Source of the DNA: Botryotinia globosa
Lineage: Eukaryota > Ascomycota > Leotiomycetes > Helotiales > Sclerotiniaceae
NCBI GenBank assembly: GCA_014898425.1
Contig: RCSZ01000006.1
Location: 1,116,001-1,180,000 of the forward strand
DNA length: 64,000 nt
Direction of reading: 5' to 3'
Part shown: positions 23,754-34,833 of the stretch, in pieces
How the letters are laid out: each line of letters starts with the position of its first letter
How positions within the stretch are numbered: the stretch's first letter is position 1
Translations under genes and position numbers: made by a program
The notes under the pieces: generated by a model
Seen by the model: only the letters and a program-made list of their open reading frames with translations
What the model was told of the DNA's origin: nothing
Database searches by the model: none

Positions 23754-25369
23754 CTAAGCAGTCTTCTCAGCAGTTTCCTCTACACTAGCAACCTTAGCCT
23801 TCTTCTCTTTTCCTCCATCACTACTTTCGCCCTCAACTTCTGGCTCTTCTTCTGCCTTTCTCTTTGAACCTGATTGTATCGGTAAATCCTTGGTTTCCTT
23901 TTTCTTATGTCTAACTAAACCTGTTAGATCCGTAGCTGTCTTTTTGGCTTCTTCAACACGTGCAGCGGTATCAGATGCAGATTCACCGAGGACGCTTCCT
24001 AAAACGCCACTCATAGCATTGGATTGGGTTGCGCCAGCTGGAGCGAGGGCTGAAGCCAAAGCCTGGTTGATGTCCACAGGTGGAGCGCGGAGTTCTTTAA
24101 GCTGTGGGATAAGGGTGTTAGTATATTGCTACCGATATAGAAGTTTGGGAGAAATTGTGTGAGAAGGGAAGTGGATGACGTACACGAAGTTCCATATCCG
24201 CAACGATACTTTTGACATCGGCGATTCTGTGTCTTGTAACATCATTATCTTCTGATACGGCCGACTCTGCCAATTCGACTTCTTGATTGTGTAGCTTGAG
24301 TTTGGTGCTCTTGATTGCCAATTCCAATTCTTTGACAGCTTCAGCTCTCATTTCCTCGTCAACATTGTCGGCTCCTGCGTTGAGCTTCTTATCGTCGGTT
24401 TCAGTTTGTGTAATTGATGCAAATTCGAGGGCGAGGGATAATTTATAATGCGCTTCGGCAATTTGTTCATCTTCTTCTGGGAAAAGACTCTGCTTCAAGG
24501 CGAGGGATTCCTTGAAATCTGCAACTGCAGCTGGAAATCTATGTAAATGTTAGCAATTGATGGAAATTTTATAGCTTAGACCTTATGCACCTTTCATTCT
24601 CAAGAGAAATCTCTCCCAAGAGATCACGTGTATCCGCGAGTCTCTCTTTGATATGGGTAGTCATAGGATTATCGCCAGTTTCTTTACCCTTGCCCTCTCC
24701 CTCATCCGCCTGTAACCTCTTCTCGAATAATACACGGGTCAAATCCAGGATGTCGAAAGCAATGTTGAGGGGATCGTCTTCTTCATCTTCTTCCTCTGCT
24801 TCTGAATCTTCTTCATCTGAATCTTCGAAATTCTCATCTCCCGTGAAGGTGAACAGAGGCTTATTTGAATTTGAGCTGGAACTCTCCTCTTTCTTGGCAG
24901 CACCTCCATTCGCAATTATTGCAACCTCTTCCTCGGCCACTTTGTCTGCCTTTTCTTCTGCTTCTGTCTTCCCCGCCCCATCCTTTTTCTCATCTTCCGT
25001 CTTAACGGTCTCATCTTCTTCTGCAATGGCATCTACTTTCTTTGCGCTATTCTTCTTCTTAGGCTTTTGTTTCTCACCTCCAGCTCTACCACCCAATACA
25101 TCACTTTGTTGCTGCGCAACCTTGAAGAGGGCTCTTCCATACAGAAACAGAATCTCTGCATTCTCTGGGGACATTTCTCCGTTGATTTCAGCCTGCAATT
25201 CGGCGGCTTGCGCATAGTGATCTACGGCATCGTCGTAACGCTTTTGTGCATATTCAGCAGTTCCTTTTGCACAGTATTCAGCGAGCGATACTTTGGCCGA
25301 ATTGTATGCCTCCAAATCTGCGGATGCTTGCGTGGATAAAGTGATTGGTGGCTCGATTGGTTCCGCCAT
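23754..25369 (-). CDS. sim3: NASP/Sim3/Hif1-type histone H3-H4 chaperone (493 aa)
   Basis: This family of TPR proteins binds H3-H4 (and CENP-A in fission yeast) and delivers histones for deposition. Three exons close in phase: 25369-24591, 24538-24184 and 24101-23754. The N-terminal TPR (AEYCAKGTAEYAQKRYDDAV, about residues 30-70) is followed by a second TPR helix (GEMSPENAEILFLYGRALFKVA). A long acidic insertion sits within the TPR array (EDSDEEDSEAEEEDEEDDPL), as in all NASP proteins. The SHNi-TPR part follows (IAEAHYKLSLALEFA and AVKELELAIKSTKLKL). The C-terminus carries basic segments of nuclear-localisation type (KKKETKD, KRKAEEE). The gene is divergent from DPB2 with 410 bp between starts. 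Confidence 0.9.
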
Positions 25370-25779
25370 TATAGCTTTGTGAGTGAGCAGGTGGGAATTT
25401 AAGGTGTGCGAATGATGTAATTGGTAGAGCTTTAGGAAAGGCCAATCTTGTTGTTCAATTGTAACAGTAGAACATTAACAATTGATAAATGGTGGAGTTA
25501 GGAAGTGATTTATAAATGAATTTACGAAAAGTGAATAAGACAATAACTTGTTTTTGAAGCTCAGAGTCGTAAGTTGCTGAAGGACTACATGTGCAGGGAT
25601 TAGCTGAGCTTTACGCGAAACTCGAAAGCACTTAAACTTTTACGCGTCAACAACGCGTCTCACAAGCCTTGATCAAAATATTGAACAAATGTATGAAGCA
25701 TATATGAATCTACGAATTTCATGATTGAGAACGATTAAAACAACAACCTCTATGGAAACTTGGAAATTGAACTGAAATT
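25370..25779. promoter_or_regulatory. bidirectional promoter of NASP and DPB2
   Basis: These 410 bp lie between the start codons of two S-phase-related genes. They contain the MBF-type elements listed separately. No other gene fits here. Confidence 0.7.
25613..25658. promoter_or_regulatory. MCB cluster: ACGCGAAA plus two ACGCGT
   Basis: ACGCGAAA is at 25613-25620, and perfect ACGCGT hexamers are at 25642-25647 and 25653-25658, five bases apart. ACGCGT is the Mlu I cell-cycle box bound by MBF/DSC1, and ACGCGAAA matches the related MBF/SBF core. The cluster is about 245-290 bp from the NASP start and 120-170 bp from the DPB2 start. This suggests shared G1/S control; binding is not shown. Confidence 0.7.
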
Positions 25780-28176
25780 ATGGCTCGCCTAAATCCTACA
25801 ACAAAATCAAAAGCCCCTCCGCTCTTCAGACCTCCTGCTACCCCCGCTACAAATTCGAATCCTATCCCCTCATCGTCGCCTGCATTTGCAACACCAGTAC
25901 ATCCTATACGACCCTTTAATCCCACTGGAGCTCCTACGTCAAAAGCGAGTATTCTTCCAATTCTTCTCCCACCTGCGACTTTAAGACCATTGGCTTTTCG
26001 TACTTTCACAAAGAAGCATAGTTTAACATTGACGTCGTCGGCATTACAAGTGTTGGCTACTTTTATTGGAAAGCATTGTGGGACAGGATGGAGGGAAGAA
26101 GGACTGGCAGAGAAAGTCTTGGAGGAGATTGCAAAGAGTTGGAAAAATAGGAGTGGTGGTGTTATTGTCGATGGAGAAGGGACGGAATTGAAGGAGATTC
26201 TGAAAGCTTTAGAAGGGAATATGAGTGGTGGGAGGATAGTTGTAGGAAGAGAATTAAGCCGCCAGAACAGTTTGGTTCTGGGATCATCACAATATGGAGA
26301 GGTCATTCATACCAGACTTGGACTACGGCCAGGTAATATACCTAGAGAGGATAGTCAGTCACGCTTGGGATTGTCAACGTTGGAGGTTAATGACGAGGAA
26401 GATGAGGATGGCCTAATGGATCCAAGGAAGTGGTTAAAGGTCATTGACGCTTTCGAGCAACCTCGACTAGTGTATAATATTACTAAAAAGCACTTTGATA
26501 GGTATGTTTCAATGATAAACTTTCATCTGAATCGACTAATGCAAAACAGAGATACATCCAAACCTTCATTATTCCCGCCAGCGTCCCATAAAACACTCCT
26601 CTTCCAAAACCGCTATAATGTTATACATCAACGTCTACTTCGCAATGAATCTTTCCAAACGCCCGCTTTTCAAGGTGGCAAAGCTTCCCTTCAACGTAGC
26701 ACATCCGCCATTACCACCCAACAACAATCATACAAATTAACGCCGATAGCTAATCTTCTCGGTCGCAATCGTAGCACCCATATGCTTCTCGGCCTCCTCA
26801 GTATTTCACCCACTGGTACCCTCGCAATTAATGACCTGACGGGCAGCATCGCTCTCGATCTTACCCACGCAACAGCCATCCCCGAGGATAGCGCCTGGTT
26901 TGCCCCTGGAATGATGGTACTCGTAGACGGCACATACGAGGAAGATGAAACAGGAACATCATCCCGTCTTGGTGGAAATGGGGGCGTAGGAGGTACTATT
27001 TCTGGAAAATTCGTCGGCTTCTTCATCGGCCATCCTCCTCCCGAACGCCGTCATGTGACTCTAGGCACTGCCGGTGAAGGAGATACCACAGCCGGCGGTG
27101 GTTTTGGCTGGGTAGATTTTCTAGGCGTGGGTAGTTCTCGTGCCCTAGGCACCAAAATGCAACTACTTGAACAAAAGCTTCTCCGGCCAACTCCCCCTGA
27201 TACAGATGCGGATGATCCCCCGCCTCGATCCAGAGGCCGTGTAGTCATTCTCGGTGATGTACATCTCGACGTCCCTCAAACTCTTCAAGCCCTCAAAAAG
27301 ATCCTCTCTCTATACTCTTCTGAACCAGAAGGTTGCACACCTATGACCTTTATCCTACTTGGCTCTTTCGTCTCTCACGCCGTACTCGCTCGGGGCGGAT
27401 CGGGAGGCTCTATAGAATATAAAGAATATTTTGATTCCCTCGCCGCCGTTCTTTCCGAATATCCTACCCTCCTAAGTACAGCAACATTCATCTTCATCCC
27501 TGGCCCCAACGACGCATGGGTTTCAGCCTTCTCATCCGGGTCTACTGTTCCTCTACCCAGAAAACCTGTACCGGAAATGTTCACTTCACGCATAAAACGT
27601 GCCTTTGCAAACGCAAATACCGAAATGGAAAAAGAAATCGGGAAGAAAGGAGATGGCGAAGCCATTTGGACAAGCAATCCAGCAAGAATCAGCTTATTTG
27701 GCATGAGATGCGAACTGGTGGTATTCCGCGACGACGTCAGCGGACGATTACGTCGTACAGCCGTTACTCTCAAATCATCTCAAAAGTCAAACCCCGAAAA
27801 CGATGAAGATGAAGATATAGATATGTCGCCACCTCCCTCTTCCATTCCCTCTTCCACACCTCCTCCAGAAATCGACCCCGATATCCACACCGCGCGTCGT
27901 CTTACTAGGACACTCCTCGATCAGGGACATCTTTCACCCTTTCCTCTGAATATCGCACCCCAGCATTGGGATTTCTCAAATGCGTTGAGTATCTATCCAT
28001 TACCTACAGCAATTGTTTTGTGCGATGTAGATAGTCCGGCATTTTGCTTGACGTATGAGGGGTGTCATGTTATGAATCCAGCGGGTGTGGTAGCAAAGGG
28101 AAGAAGGGGCGTAGCGAGGTGGATAGAGTATGATGTTTGGGGACGGGCTGGGAAGGTTAGGGAGGTGGGGTTTTAG
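25780..28176 (+). CDS. DPB2: DNA polymerase epsilon subunit B
   Basis: Dpb2 is the essential second subunit of DNA polymerase epsilon. It links the polymerase to GINS and the CMG helicase. Two exons, 25780-26501 and 26550-28176, give 782 residues. The 48-nt intron (GTATGT, branch GACTAAT, acceptor CAG) is a multiple of three with no stop, so an unspliced reading gives 798 residues. Splicing restores the conserved stretch KKHFDRDTSKPSLFPPASHK. The order is: Pro-rich N-terminus, helical N-terminal domain (about 55-150), the QPRLVYNITKKHFDR block (about 230-250), an OB-like domain (about 310-440), and an inactive calcineurin-like phosphoesterase domain (about 470-720) with VVILGDVHLD, ILLGSFVSH and FIPGPNDAW. 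The metal-ligand motifs are degenerate, as in B subunits generally. Confidence 0.95.
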   Translation: MARLNPTTKSKAPPLFRPPATPATNSNPIPSSSPAFATPVHPIRPFNPTGAPTSKASILPILLPPATLRPLAFRTFTKKHSLTLTSSALQVLATFIGKHCGTGWREEGLAEKVLEEIAKSWKNRSGGVIVDGEGTELKEILKALEGNMSGGRIVVGRELSRQNSLVLGSSQYGEVIHTRLGLRPGNIPREDSQSRLGLSTLEVNDEEDEDGLMDPRKWLKVIDAFEQPRLVYNITKKHFDRYVSMINFHLNRLMQNRDTSKPSLFPPASHKTLLFQNRYNVIHQRLLRNESFQTPAFQGGKASLQRSTSAITTQQQSYKLTPIANLLGRNRSTHMLLGLLSISPTGTLAINDLTGSIALDLTHATAIPEDSAWFAPGMMVLVDGTYEEDETGTSSRLGGNGGVGGTISGKFVGFFIGHPPPERRHVTLGTAGEGDTTAGGGFGWVDFLGVGSSRALGTKMQLLEQKLLRPTPPDTDADDPPPRSRGRVVILGDVHLDVPQTLQALKKILSLYSSEPEGCTPMTFILLGSFVSHAVLARGGSGGSIEYKEYFDSLAAVLSEYPTLLSTATFIFIPGPNDAWVSAFSSGSTVPLPRKPVPEMFTSRIKRAFANANTEMEKEIGKKGDGEAIWTSNPARISLFGMRCELVVFRDDVSGRLRRTAVTLKSSQKSNPENDEDEDIDMSPPPSSIPSSTPPPEIDPDIHTARRLTRTLLDQGHLSPFPLNIAPQHWDFSNALSIYPLPTAIVLCDVDSPAFCLTYEGCHVMNPAGVVAKGRRGVARWIEYDVWGRAGKVREVGF

Positions 28177-29104
28177 GCCTATGATGAATATAAATGATGT
28201 GGGTTCAATGGGATTTGAATTTAAAATGCTGATACTGTATTTTCCTCGACGAATCGTTTTTGTATATCTTCTTGAATGGACCTCTTGTCCGATAGGCGAA
28301 CTCAGCGTTGGAAAGTCAATTTCTACACTGTCCAGAGTTAGGCGTTAGGAGTTAGATACGAAAGAGATGGGTGTCAATGAGCAGCATTATAGAATCATGT
28401 ACAATATTCAATCGACGTAAATATGTCAAAAAATGGTATTGAGGACTTGTTGCTAGACACAACTCTCGGTAGAATATAATATCGAATCTTCTTAATATTC
28501 AAACAATAATGCGATGGTCAGCAAAGTTATATTTTGTGCAGAGTGGATTCAGAGAGACTGAAGATGAACTGTTAATTTTCCGCTGAGGATATCGTCAAGT
28601 ATGATGACTCTTATCAACCCATCGTTACATTCCTGCATCACAGTGACGAGGCGTAATAAGGTATCCTACTATATCATCCACAGCATTGGTATCTAATTCA
28701 CATGATTAAACACAACAGAACACATGGACATGAATCAACACACGCTTATCTCAGAACTACATCTTCTATTAAACTGCCTAGTTTGAGAAGTGCATGTAAA
28801 TGCAACCCGAGCAGCTTATTAGACGACGGAACGTTGAAGTTCAAGATCCCCCTCCAAAAAATGAACGACTTGGCCAAATCCGAGTCCTAGTCTCAAATCC
28901 CGTGATATCAAAAGTTCAACACGCATGATTATTCCTCTGCCAATCCACACATCTTTGTGGCTCTGTCGTTGTATACACTGGACTTATGGGTCTCTCATGT
29001 CCTGCTCGCCGATAACGCCATAACCTATAACCTGAATCCCAATCATTCGCTCACAATATTGAATAGTATTGATATTTGATATAATGCTTCTACCCAAACC
29101 TTAT
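28177..29104. other. convergent intergenic region
   Basis: This is the 3' flank of DPB2 and of the GYP1 gene. Only short frames occur. Nothing is supported. Confidence 0.5.
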
Positions 29105-31274
29105 TCAATAAGGGGCACTTGAGGGTGTAGTACTACTGCTGCCACGTAAATGTGATGAAGAGCCCTTGAAAAGGGATTGCCATACGAATGCTTCTCCCAG
29201 AAGCATGTTGATATCAGTTTCTGTCCAATTGCGTGTTGGTAGCGCTTGAAGAAACATCATAATTTCTTGGAAGTCCATCTTTAGTAATTTAGAGGACCAC
29301 TTTACAAGAAACGCGAGGCACACATATAAGTGAAACTCTGAAAATCCTTGCTCTTCGGCCTAATAGCTTGTGTTAGTATTAGGAAAGAAAATAAGTATTT
29401 ATTACTAACCAAGTAAGTGTCCCACATTCTGATAGTATTCTGAACACTAATCTCCCGCATCAAAAGACAGTTCATCCATCGGAAACTAAATTGTATAAAT
29501 TCAACGCCTTCTGCTTGAAGATGCTTGGCCAATGGTTCATCTATTCTTGCGGTTAGATCCCGAAGTGACGCCACTTGACGTTGAATCCCTGGCTGCGCAA
29601 AAATATAATTATCCTGAATGCCATCCAAAAGTTTTGTTAAACACCAAAATGAATCTGCTTCAACTGCATCTAATACTGGTTTTGGAAGTTGCCCTGGATC
29701 CATACCACTTTCTACATCTGAATCTGCGATATAGGTCGCAAGGAAAACCTGCCAGAATGGCGTGACAAGGTCATTAATGCCTTGAACATAACCACTTGCA
29801 GGATGGCGAATCGCCCAAACATATAGTATCCTTTCTAAAGATCGCTGTGTAGCTTCATAACTGTAAAGCTCTAAGTGAGGATTAGTTCGTGGAACGTCGA
29901 TACTGATCTGGTGCCAAATCGCTTCATCAAGTCCTCTGGCTTTGCCAGTGGGAGCAGAACTAGTGCCGCCTTTTTCGAAAGCTTGTCGTACCCCATCAAG
30001 ATATTCCTTTCGTTTACGTTCCAGTGTGCCTACGCGTCTTTCGCTGCTAGTCGGGAGATAACCAAGTAGGAGTTGCCATGACATCGCACGAACTTCTTCT
30101 GGTATTCCATTCCAAGAGGCATCTCTGAGTTCGGTTAAAGGTATAGAGGTAGCTTGTAATATCTTTTTAAACTTATTTATTCGCGTTATCCGGGCACCGT
30201 GCGCTTCTACTTCTTTCGGTGTGGCATTAGGTGGTACTGGAGGGTGATCTATTAGATGTAGAGAATTTGCCGGATCCCGGAGTATTTCTTTATATTGAGG
30301 CCGGAGTATCTTCCCTTCGCTCTTTTTCGCGACTGGATAACTTGGCGCCGGTCTTTCGATCGCAATGTCTGCACTGTTTGACAATCTTCGAGACCCTAAG
30401 CCCATTGCACTCGCCCCAAAACTAGAGCGCCACGGAGTAGTAGTGCCTTCTTCGATTGCGGTACCAGCTGACGCACTTTTCAGACGGCTCTGGTTCTTGC
30501 GCTTCTTGCTGGAGATACTTGGGAGGCCAAAATCATCTCCATCATCATCCTCATATCCATACTCGTCTTCTTCATCCTCTTCATCATCTGCAGCCCAATC
30601 GTTATTGGTATGCGATATGAAATCTGTATAGGTTCTACGAGGTGGCGGAGACAATGCTGCCGGACCTCGCTGTGGTGGTGTATTGCTTCGATGCTTGTGC
30701 GAGGGATTGGATGGAGGGGTTCTGGGGCGTGAGGTGTTAGATAATGATCTAAACTCTAGGTTAGTTGGTATGCTTCAACACGACGACATTGTGAAACGTG
30801 CAGGTTATCAAACTTCAGTATGTCGGCATGAGAGTATCCAGCCCCCACAACAAGTCCAGGTCCCGAATCGCTACTTTGCTTTTTAGGCGATGCATCACGG
30901 CGACCACTTGCTGTTCGGGCACGCCAAAAAGGAGATGATGATCTGTTAATGTCAGTCCCTGGGATTCATATCTCAAAACTGCAACTCAAAGCTTCTGCCA
31001 AGCGGGGCGCAAAGAGATCTCGATTGGAAACGTACTCAGCACGCTCTATAATGCGAGGTCAGTTATCAGTTAGACATAGAGAGCGTATCGCGCATAGTAT
31101 AACAAGCAGAAACTTGCGCATTCTTCAAAACAGAGGGTACGGGGGGTAAACTGACCAACCTGAACCATCTCCTACAATAGTGGCTCGAGTCAGCCGGATG
31201 ATACAGGTAACTTGGACAATGGCATTGCATACCTGTTGTACTGGTTTTTTGCTACCATTGGAAGAAGAGAACAT
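29105..31274 (-). CDS. GYP1: TBC-domain Rab GTPase-activating protein Gyp1
   Basis: Gyp1 stimulates GTP hydrolysis by Golgi Rab proteins such as Ypt1. The TBC domain is complete: WNGIPEEVRAMSWQLLLGYL, the arginine-finger motif ISIDVPRTNP, the glutamine-finger motif SGYVQGINDL, and FSFRWMNCLLMREI. The last intron is clear (29360-29409), joining WDTYL to AEEQGFSEFHLYVCLAFLVKW, and the final exon is 29359-29105. Upstream of the TBC exon the frame continues through PSNPSHKHRSNTPPQRG. A 44-nt intron (GTTTCA to CTAGAG) connects to an exon reading SSSPFWRARTASGRRDAS and GPGLVVGAGYSHADILKFD. The probable start is ATG 31274 (MFSSSNGSKKPVQQ, then donor GTATGC). One or two very short exons between about 31190 and 30960 could not be phased, so the N-terminal structure is provisional. 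Confidence 0.88.
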
Positions 31275-31840
31275 CTTCACAGCCCCTCATAGAATGGATG
31301 GTCTAGTTGCAATACTTTGTTGTTCATTCCTCTCGTAGTCTTTCTATATTTCGAAGTTCATTACTGTTCCTTTTGTTTGATTGTGGTATTATGTATGGTA
31401 CGGGTACATTGCGCAGGCTCAGGCGGGGAAAGCCCCGCTAGCTCAAAATTGGTACACTAAAATCATACTAAGGCGGAACGGACCAGGGCGCGCCATGCTA
31501 TCGATTCAAATGTTATTATTTGGTTTGAGGTCTTTCCTCCTTAGCAGAACTTCAATTTAGATATTTACTCTCTTGAATTGGAATCTATATCAATCTTTTT
31601 CTCTCCTTTTACATCACTTCCAATTTCCTCTACATTCCGTTCCATTCTCAACCTCAATACCTCTCCCAACATACTTCTTGACTCTTCTAAATACTTCTAG
31701 TAACTCGCGATCAAGACTGCAGCTCTTTCGCAAAGCTTCTTCATCGAGAAGCACACGAAACGGCAGTCGCGCATCAGTTTACAAATTCAGCTCGAATTGA
31801 ATTTGATCAACTTATCTCACAGAAAATAGACAGATTCATC
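31275..31840. promoter_or_regulatory. bidirectional promoter of GYP1 and HRP1
   Basis: These 566 bp lie between divergent genes. A perfect inverted repeat, GCGGGG-AAAG-CCCCGC, lies at 31423-31438. GCGGGG fits the SYGGRG consensus of the carbon repressor CreA, and paired sites are the effective form, but this role is only a guess. A pyrimidine-rich tract (about 31590-31690) precedes the HRP1 start, as is common in fungal promoters and 5' leaders. Confidence 0.5.
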
Positions 31841-32724
31841 ATGGCCGAAGCCGAGAATTTCGAGGAAGATCTCTTCGCTGACTTGTATGTACTATCCACC
31901 TTACACCTACTTTCCAAAATTTCTCTGGTCGCACCTCTGTCAACACGTCGCAAAACATTCAGCTGATACATTGCATTAAGGTACACCGAAGATGATAACG
32001 CCGCAAATCCATCAGAGACAGTGGCTGAACCTACTGCCCAACCATCAGCCCCAACCACAGAAATTAAAGCTGAAATACAAGCCGAACAAGCTATTGAACA
32101 AAATCCACAAAATGGAGATGGAGATGAAGATCAACAAATGTACAATGGTGAACAAGATGTGGATGAGGATATAGATTTCCAGCTGGGAAGCGGGAATGGT
32201 AATGGGGGTGGTTATGATGCTTCTTCGAACAGAGATGAAGCACAAGGCCCAGGTATCAAGGAAGACGGGTAAGATTGCAGATTTTTTCTTTACACTTTAT
32301 CATTGCTATTCTACACAATTGCAATATGACTGTAGTCACGGAGCTCCGGGCTCAACTCACACCAAGCATGGCATATGGAGATCATGGATATGATGGGTTG
32401 GGATTGATGCAGAGATCAGGATATGAGCTAGCAGCATATCTGGAAACTGGAGGTGTAATCAGGAATGGAATCAAACGAGATGGGGACGGGTAAATTTGGA
32501 TGGGAGCTTTCGGGGGTTTGTGTGGCTATGTGAAGGAGTCTTGGGGAGCTTGATCCAATATTATATCCTGCTTCGGCATTGGGTATATACTTTGGACTTG
32601 ATTCAAGGCCAAGGGAGCATGGAGAGGGAATGGCGTTGGAATAAACTCAGAGTCATTTGATTTGAGATAATTGGGTATACACACCACATGCATTCGCCAT
32701 CCACAACGGCAATAGTCAAACCTG

Positions 32725-32761
<37 letters not shown>

Positions 32762-34833
32762 ATAGCCTATTGTCGATATAATCTTCATAGAGCCACAGAC
32801 ACAGATAGGCCATAGCCCATAGCTTCGACGCCAGTACCTAGCATCACGATAGCAAAAAAACGCGATTTTTTTTTGGATATCTTATGGTGCCATCTGTTCT
32901 ATCGTTATTGCATGATTTGCAGGCAATGTTAGACGGCTATTGCTTGGATGTGTACCTGGCCTTAACATCATGCTGGATATGTCGAAAGCCTCATCAAATG
33001 CCAGATGTGGTCCCTTAAACCCCAACCCACCCTTGCTCCTTCGCCTGCAGCCCAGTTACAAATTATTTCTCCAGTCAACAATCGAGAAAGGATATCATCT
33101 CGTCCCCGAGATGTGAAACAACTCAAGAGAAAGCACTGTTGCACTGATTGTCTTGAAGATAACTCATACGGAACGACTTCTTTACCTGTTCTCATTGTCG
33201 CCATATGAATTGATAAGTATAGCCAGAATGCTAACTTTTCCTGCTTAGTAAAATGTTCATTGGTGGATTGAATTGGGAAACGACAGATGGTGAGATGGCC
33301 AAATTTCAATATTACGCTTAACCCCTGTATGGCCACTAACTTTAGATTATAGAATCATTGAAGGATTACTTCTCACAATTTGGTGAAGTGCTTGAATGTA
33401 CTGTTATGAGAGATGGTGCCTCTGGTCGATCTCGAGGATTCGGGTTCCTGACATTCAAAGATGCCCGGACTGTCAATATTGTCATGGTTAAAGAACATTA
33501 CCTTGACGGCAAAATAGTAAGACCCGATCTCAAAACTTTTAACAATTCTTTACGCTCTTATCCTTCCAAACTTCTCCCATTGGCTTCAAAAGGCACTCAC
33601 TCACATTCAACTTTTAAGATTGATCCCAAACGCGCTATTCCCAGAGATGAGCAAGAACGTACAAGCAAGATTTTCGTTGGTGGTGTCAGTCAGGATGCTT
33701 CCGAACAAGATTTCAAAGAGTACTTTACACAATTCGGACGAGTTGTAGATGCTACTCTTATGATGGACAAAGACACTGGTAGACCACGAGGATTTGGATT
33801 CGTCACGTTTGATAGTGAAGCCGCTGTGGAAGCATGCTTGGAGGGTCCACTCGAAATTCATGGAAAGCCAATCGAGGTCAAGAAGGCCCAGCCTCGAGGC
33901 AACATACGAGAAGAGGAAGAAACCAGGGGGCCACGAGGCAGTCGATTCAAGAAAGGAGGAAACGCCAATGACGAATTTCAAAATTCTAGTCAACAGCAAC
34001 AAGGTGGCCAGATGAATGTCCCAGGTGGTATGACTCCTCAAATAATGGCTCAATATTGGCAGCGAATGCAACAGTATTTTGCACTAATGCAACAACAAAT
34101 GGCCATGGGCGGAGGGCGAGGACAAATGCCAGGCGGAATGCCCGGTGGTATGAATCCTGCCATGATGGCCCAAATGGCTCAGATGCAGCAAATGCAACAA
34201 ATGCAGCAACAAATGCAAGGTGGAGGAGGTGCTGGCGCGCGTAGTCAAAGCCCTCAAAGTCCAACAGCTGGAATGGCGGCAATGGCTAGTATGAATCCAG
34301 CCATGATGCAGCAAATGCAACAAATGCAACAAATGCAGATGCAACAGGCCATGAGTGGACAAGGAGGAGGTAACTTTCCGGCAGGGGGTGGTAGTAACCC
34401 TGGTGGTAGAATGGGTACACCTGGCTACAATGCTTATGAGCAAGGTATTTTCGAGCAACAAAAGTACGAACAGCAACAAATGAGACGTGCTCAACGCGAA
34501 CAATCTCAATATGGAGGCGGCGGTAGTGGGGGTGGATATGGAATGGGTGGAGGTGGTAGTGGACCAACTTCTTGGGAGGGTATGTATGACGACGTTCCTC
34601 AACCAGGTAGTGGTGGTGGTGGCGCTGGGCGTGGTGGATTTGGTGGTGGAAGAGGTCGTGGAGGTGGAGGTGGAGGTGGAGGAAGTGATAGGGGATCTGC
34701 TCCTCCTGCCACCGCACCGAATGCTCCTGCCGGTGCTCCGACAGGTCCAAAGAACGCTGGAAAGCCTGGTGCGAACTACAGGGGTGGTGGAAGGGGTGGA
34801 AATAGAGGCTTTCACCCTTATGCTAGGGGATGA
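31841..34833 (+). CDS. HRP1: Hrp1/Nab4-type RNA-binding protein (two RRMs)
   Basis: Hrp1 is the hnRNP of cleavage factor IB, which binds the polyadenylation enhancement element and shuttles with mRNA. Five exons close in phase: 31841-31884, 31981-32268, 33249-33289, 33353-33516 and 33619-34833. They give 583 residues. The third intron junction reads DG-KMFIGGLNWETTD, and the last gives HYLDGKIIDPKRAIPRDEQ, a signature of the family. RRM1 spans about 112-186 (RNP2 MFIGGL, RNP1 RGFGFLTF). RRM2 spans about 195-270 (IFVGGV, RGFGFVTF). The acidic N-terminus and a C-terminal region with QQM repeats and Gly/Arg-rich (RGG-like) sequence complete the layout. Intron 2 is about 980 nt, unusually long here, and holds a (CTA)n microsatellite. 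Intron 4 is 102 nt, open and a multiple of three. Confidence 0.93.
32725..32759. repeat. (CTA)n trinucleotide microsatellite in HRP1 intron 2
   Basis: About twelve perfect CTA units lie inside the long second intron of HRP1. Confidence 0.9.

Noticed and set aside
24585..25217. Long Ser-rich frame opposite the NASP gene
   Set aside because: It is a shadow of the acidic and Lys-rich coding sequence on the other strand.
34084..34815. Long Ser/Thr/His-rich frames opposite HRP1
   Set aside because: They mirror the Gly- and Gln/Met-rich repeats of HRP1 and have no signature of their own.
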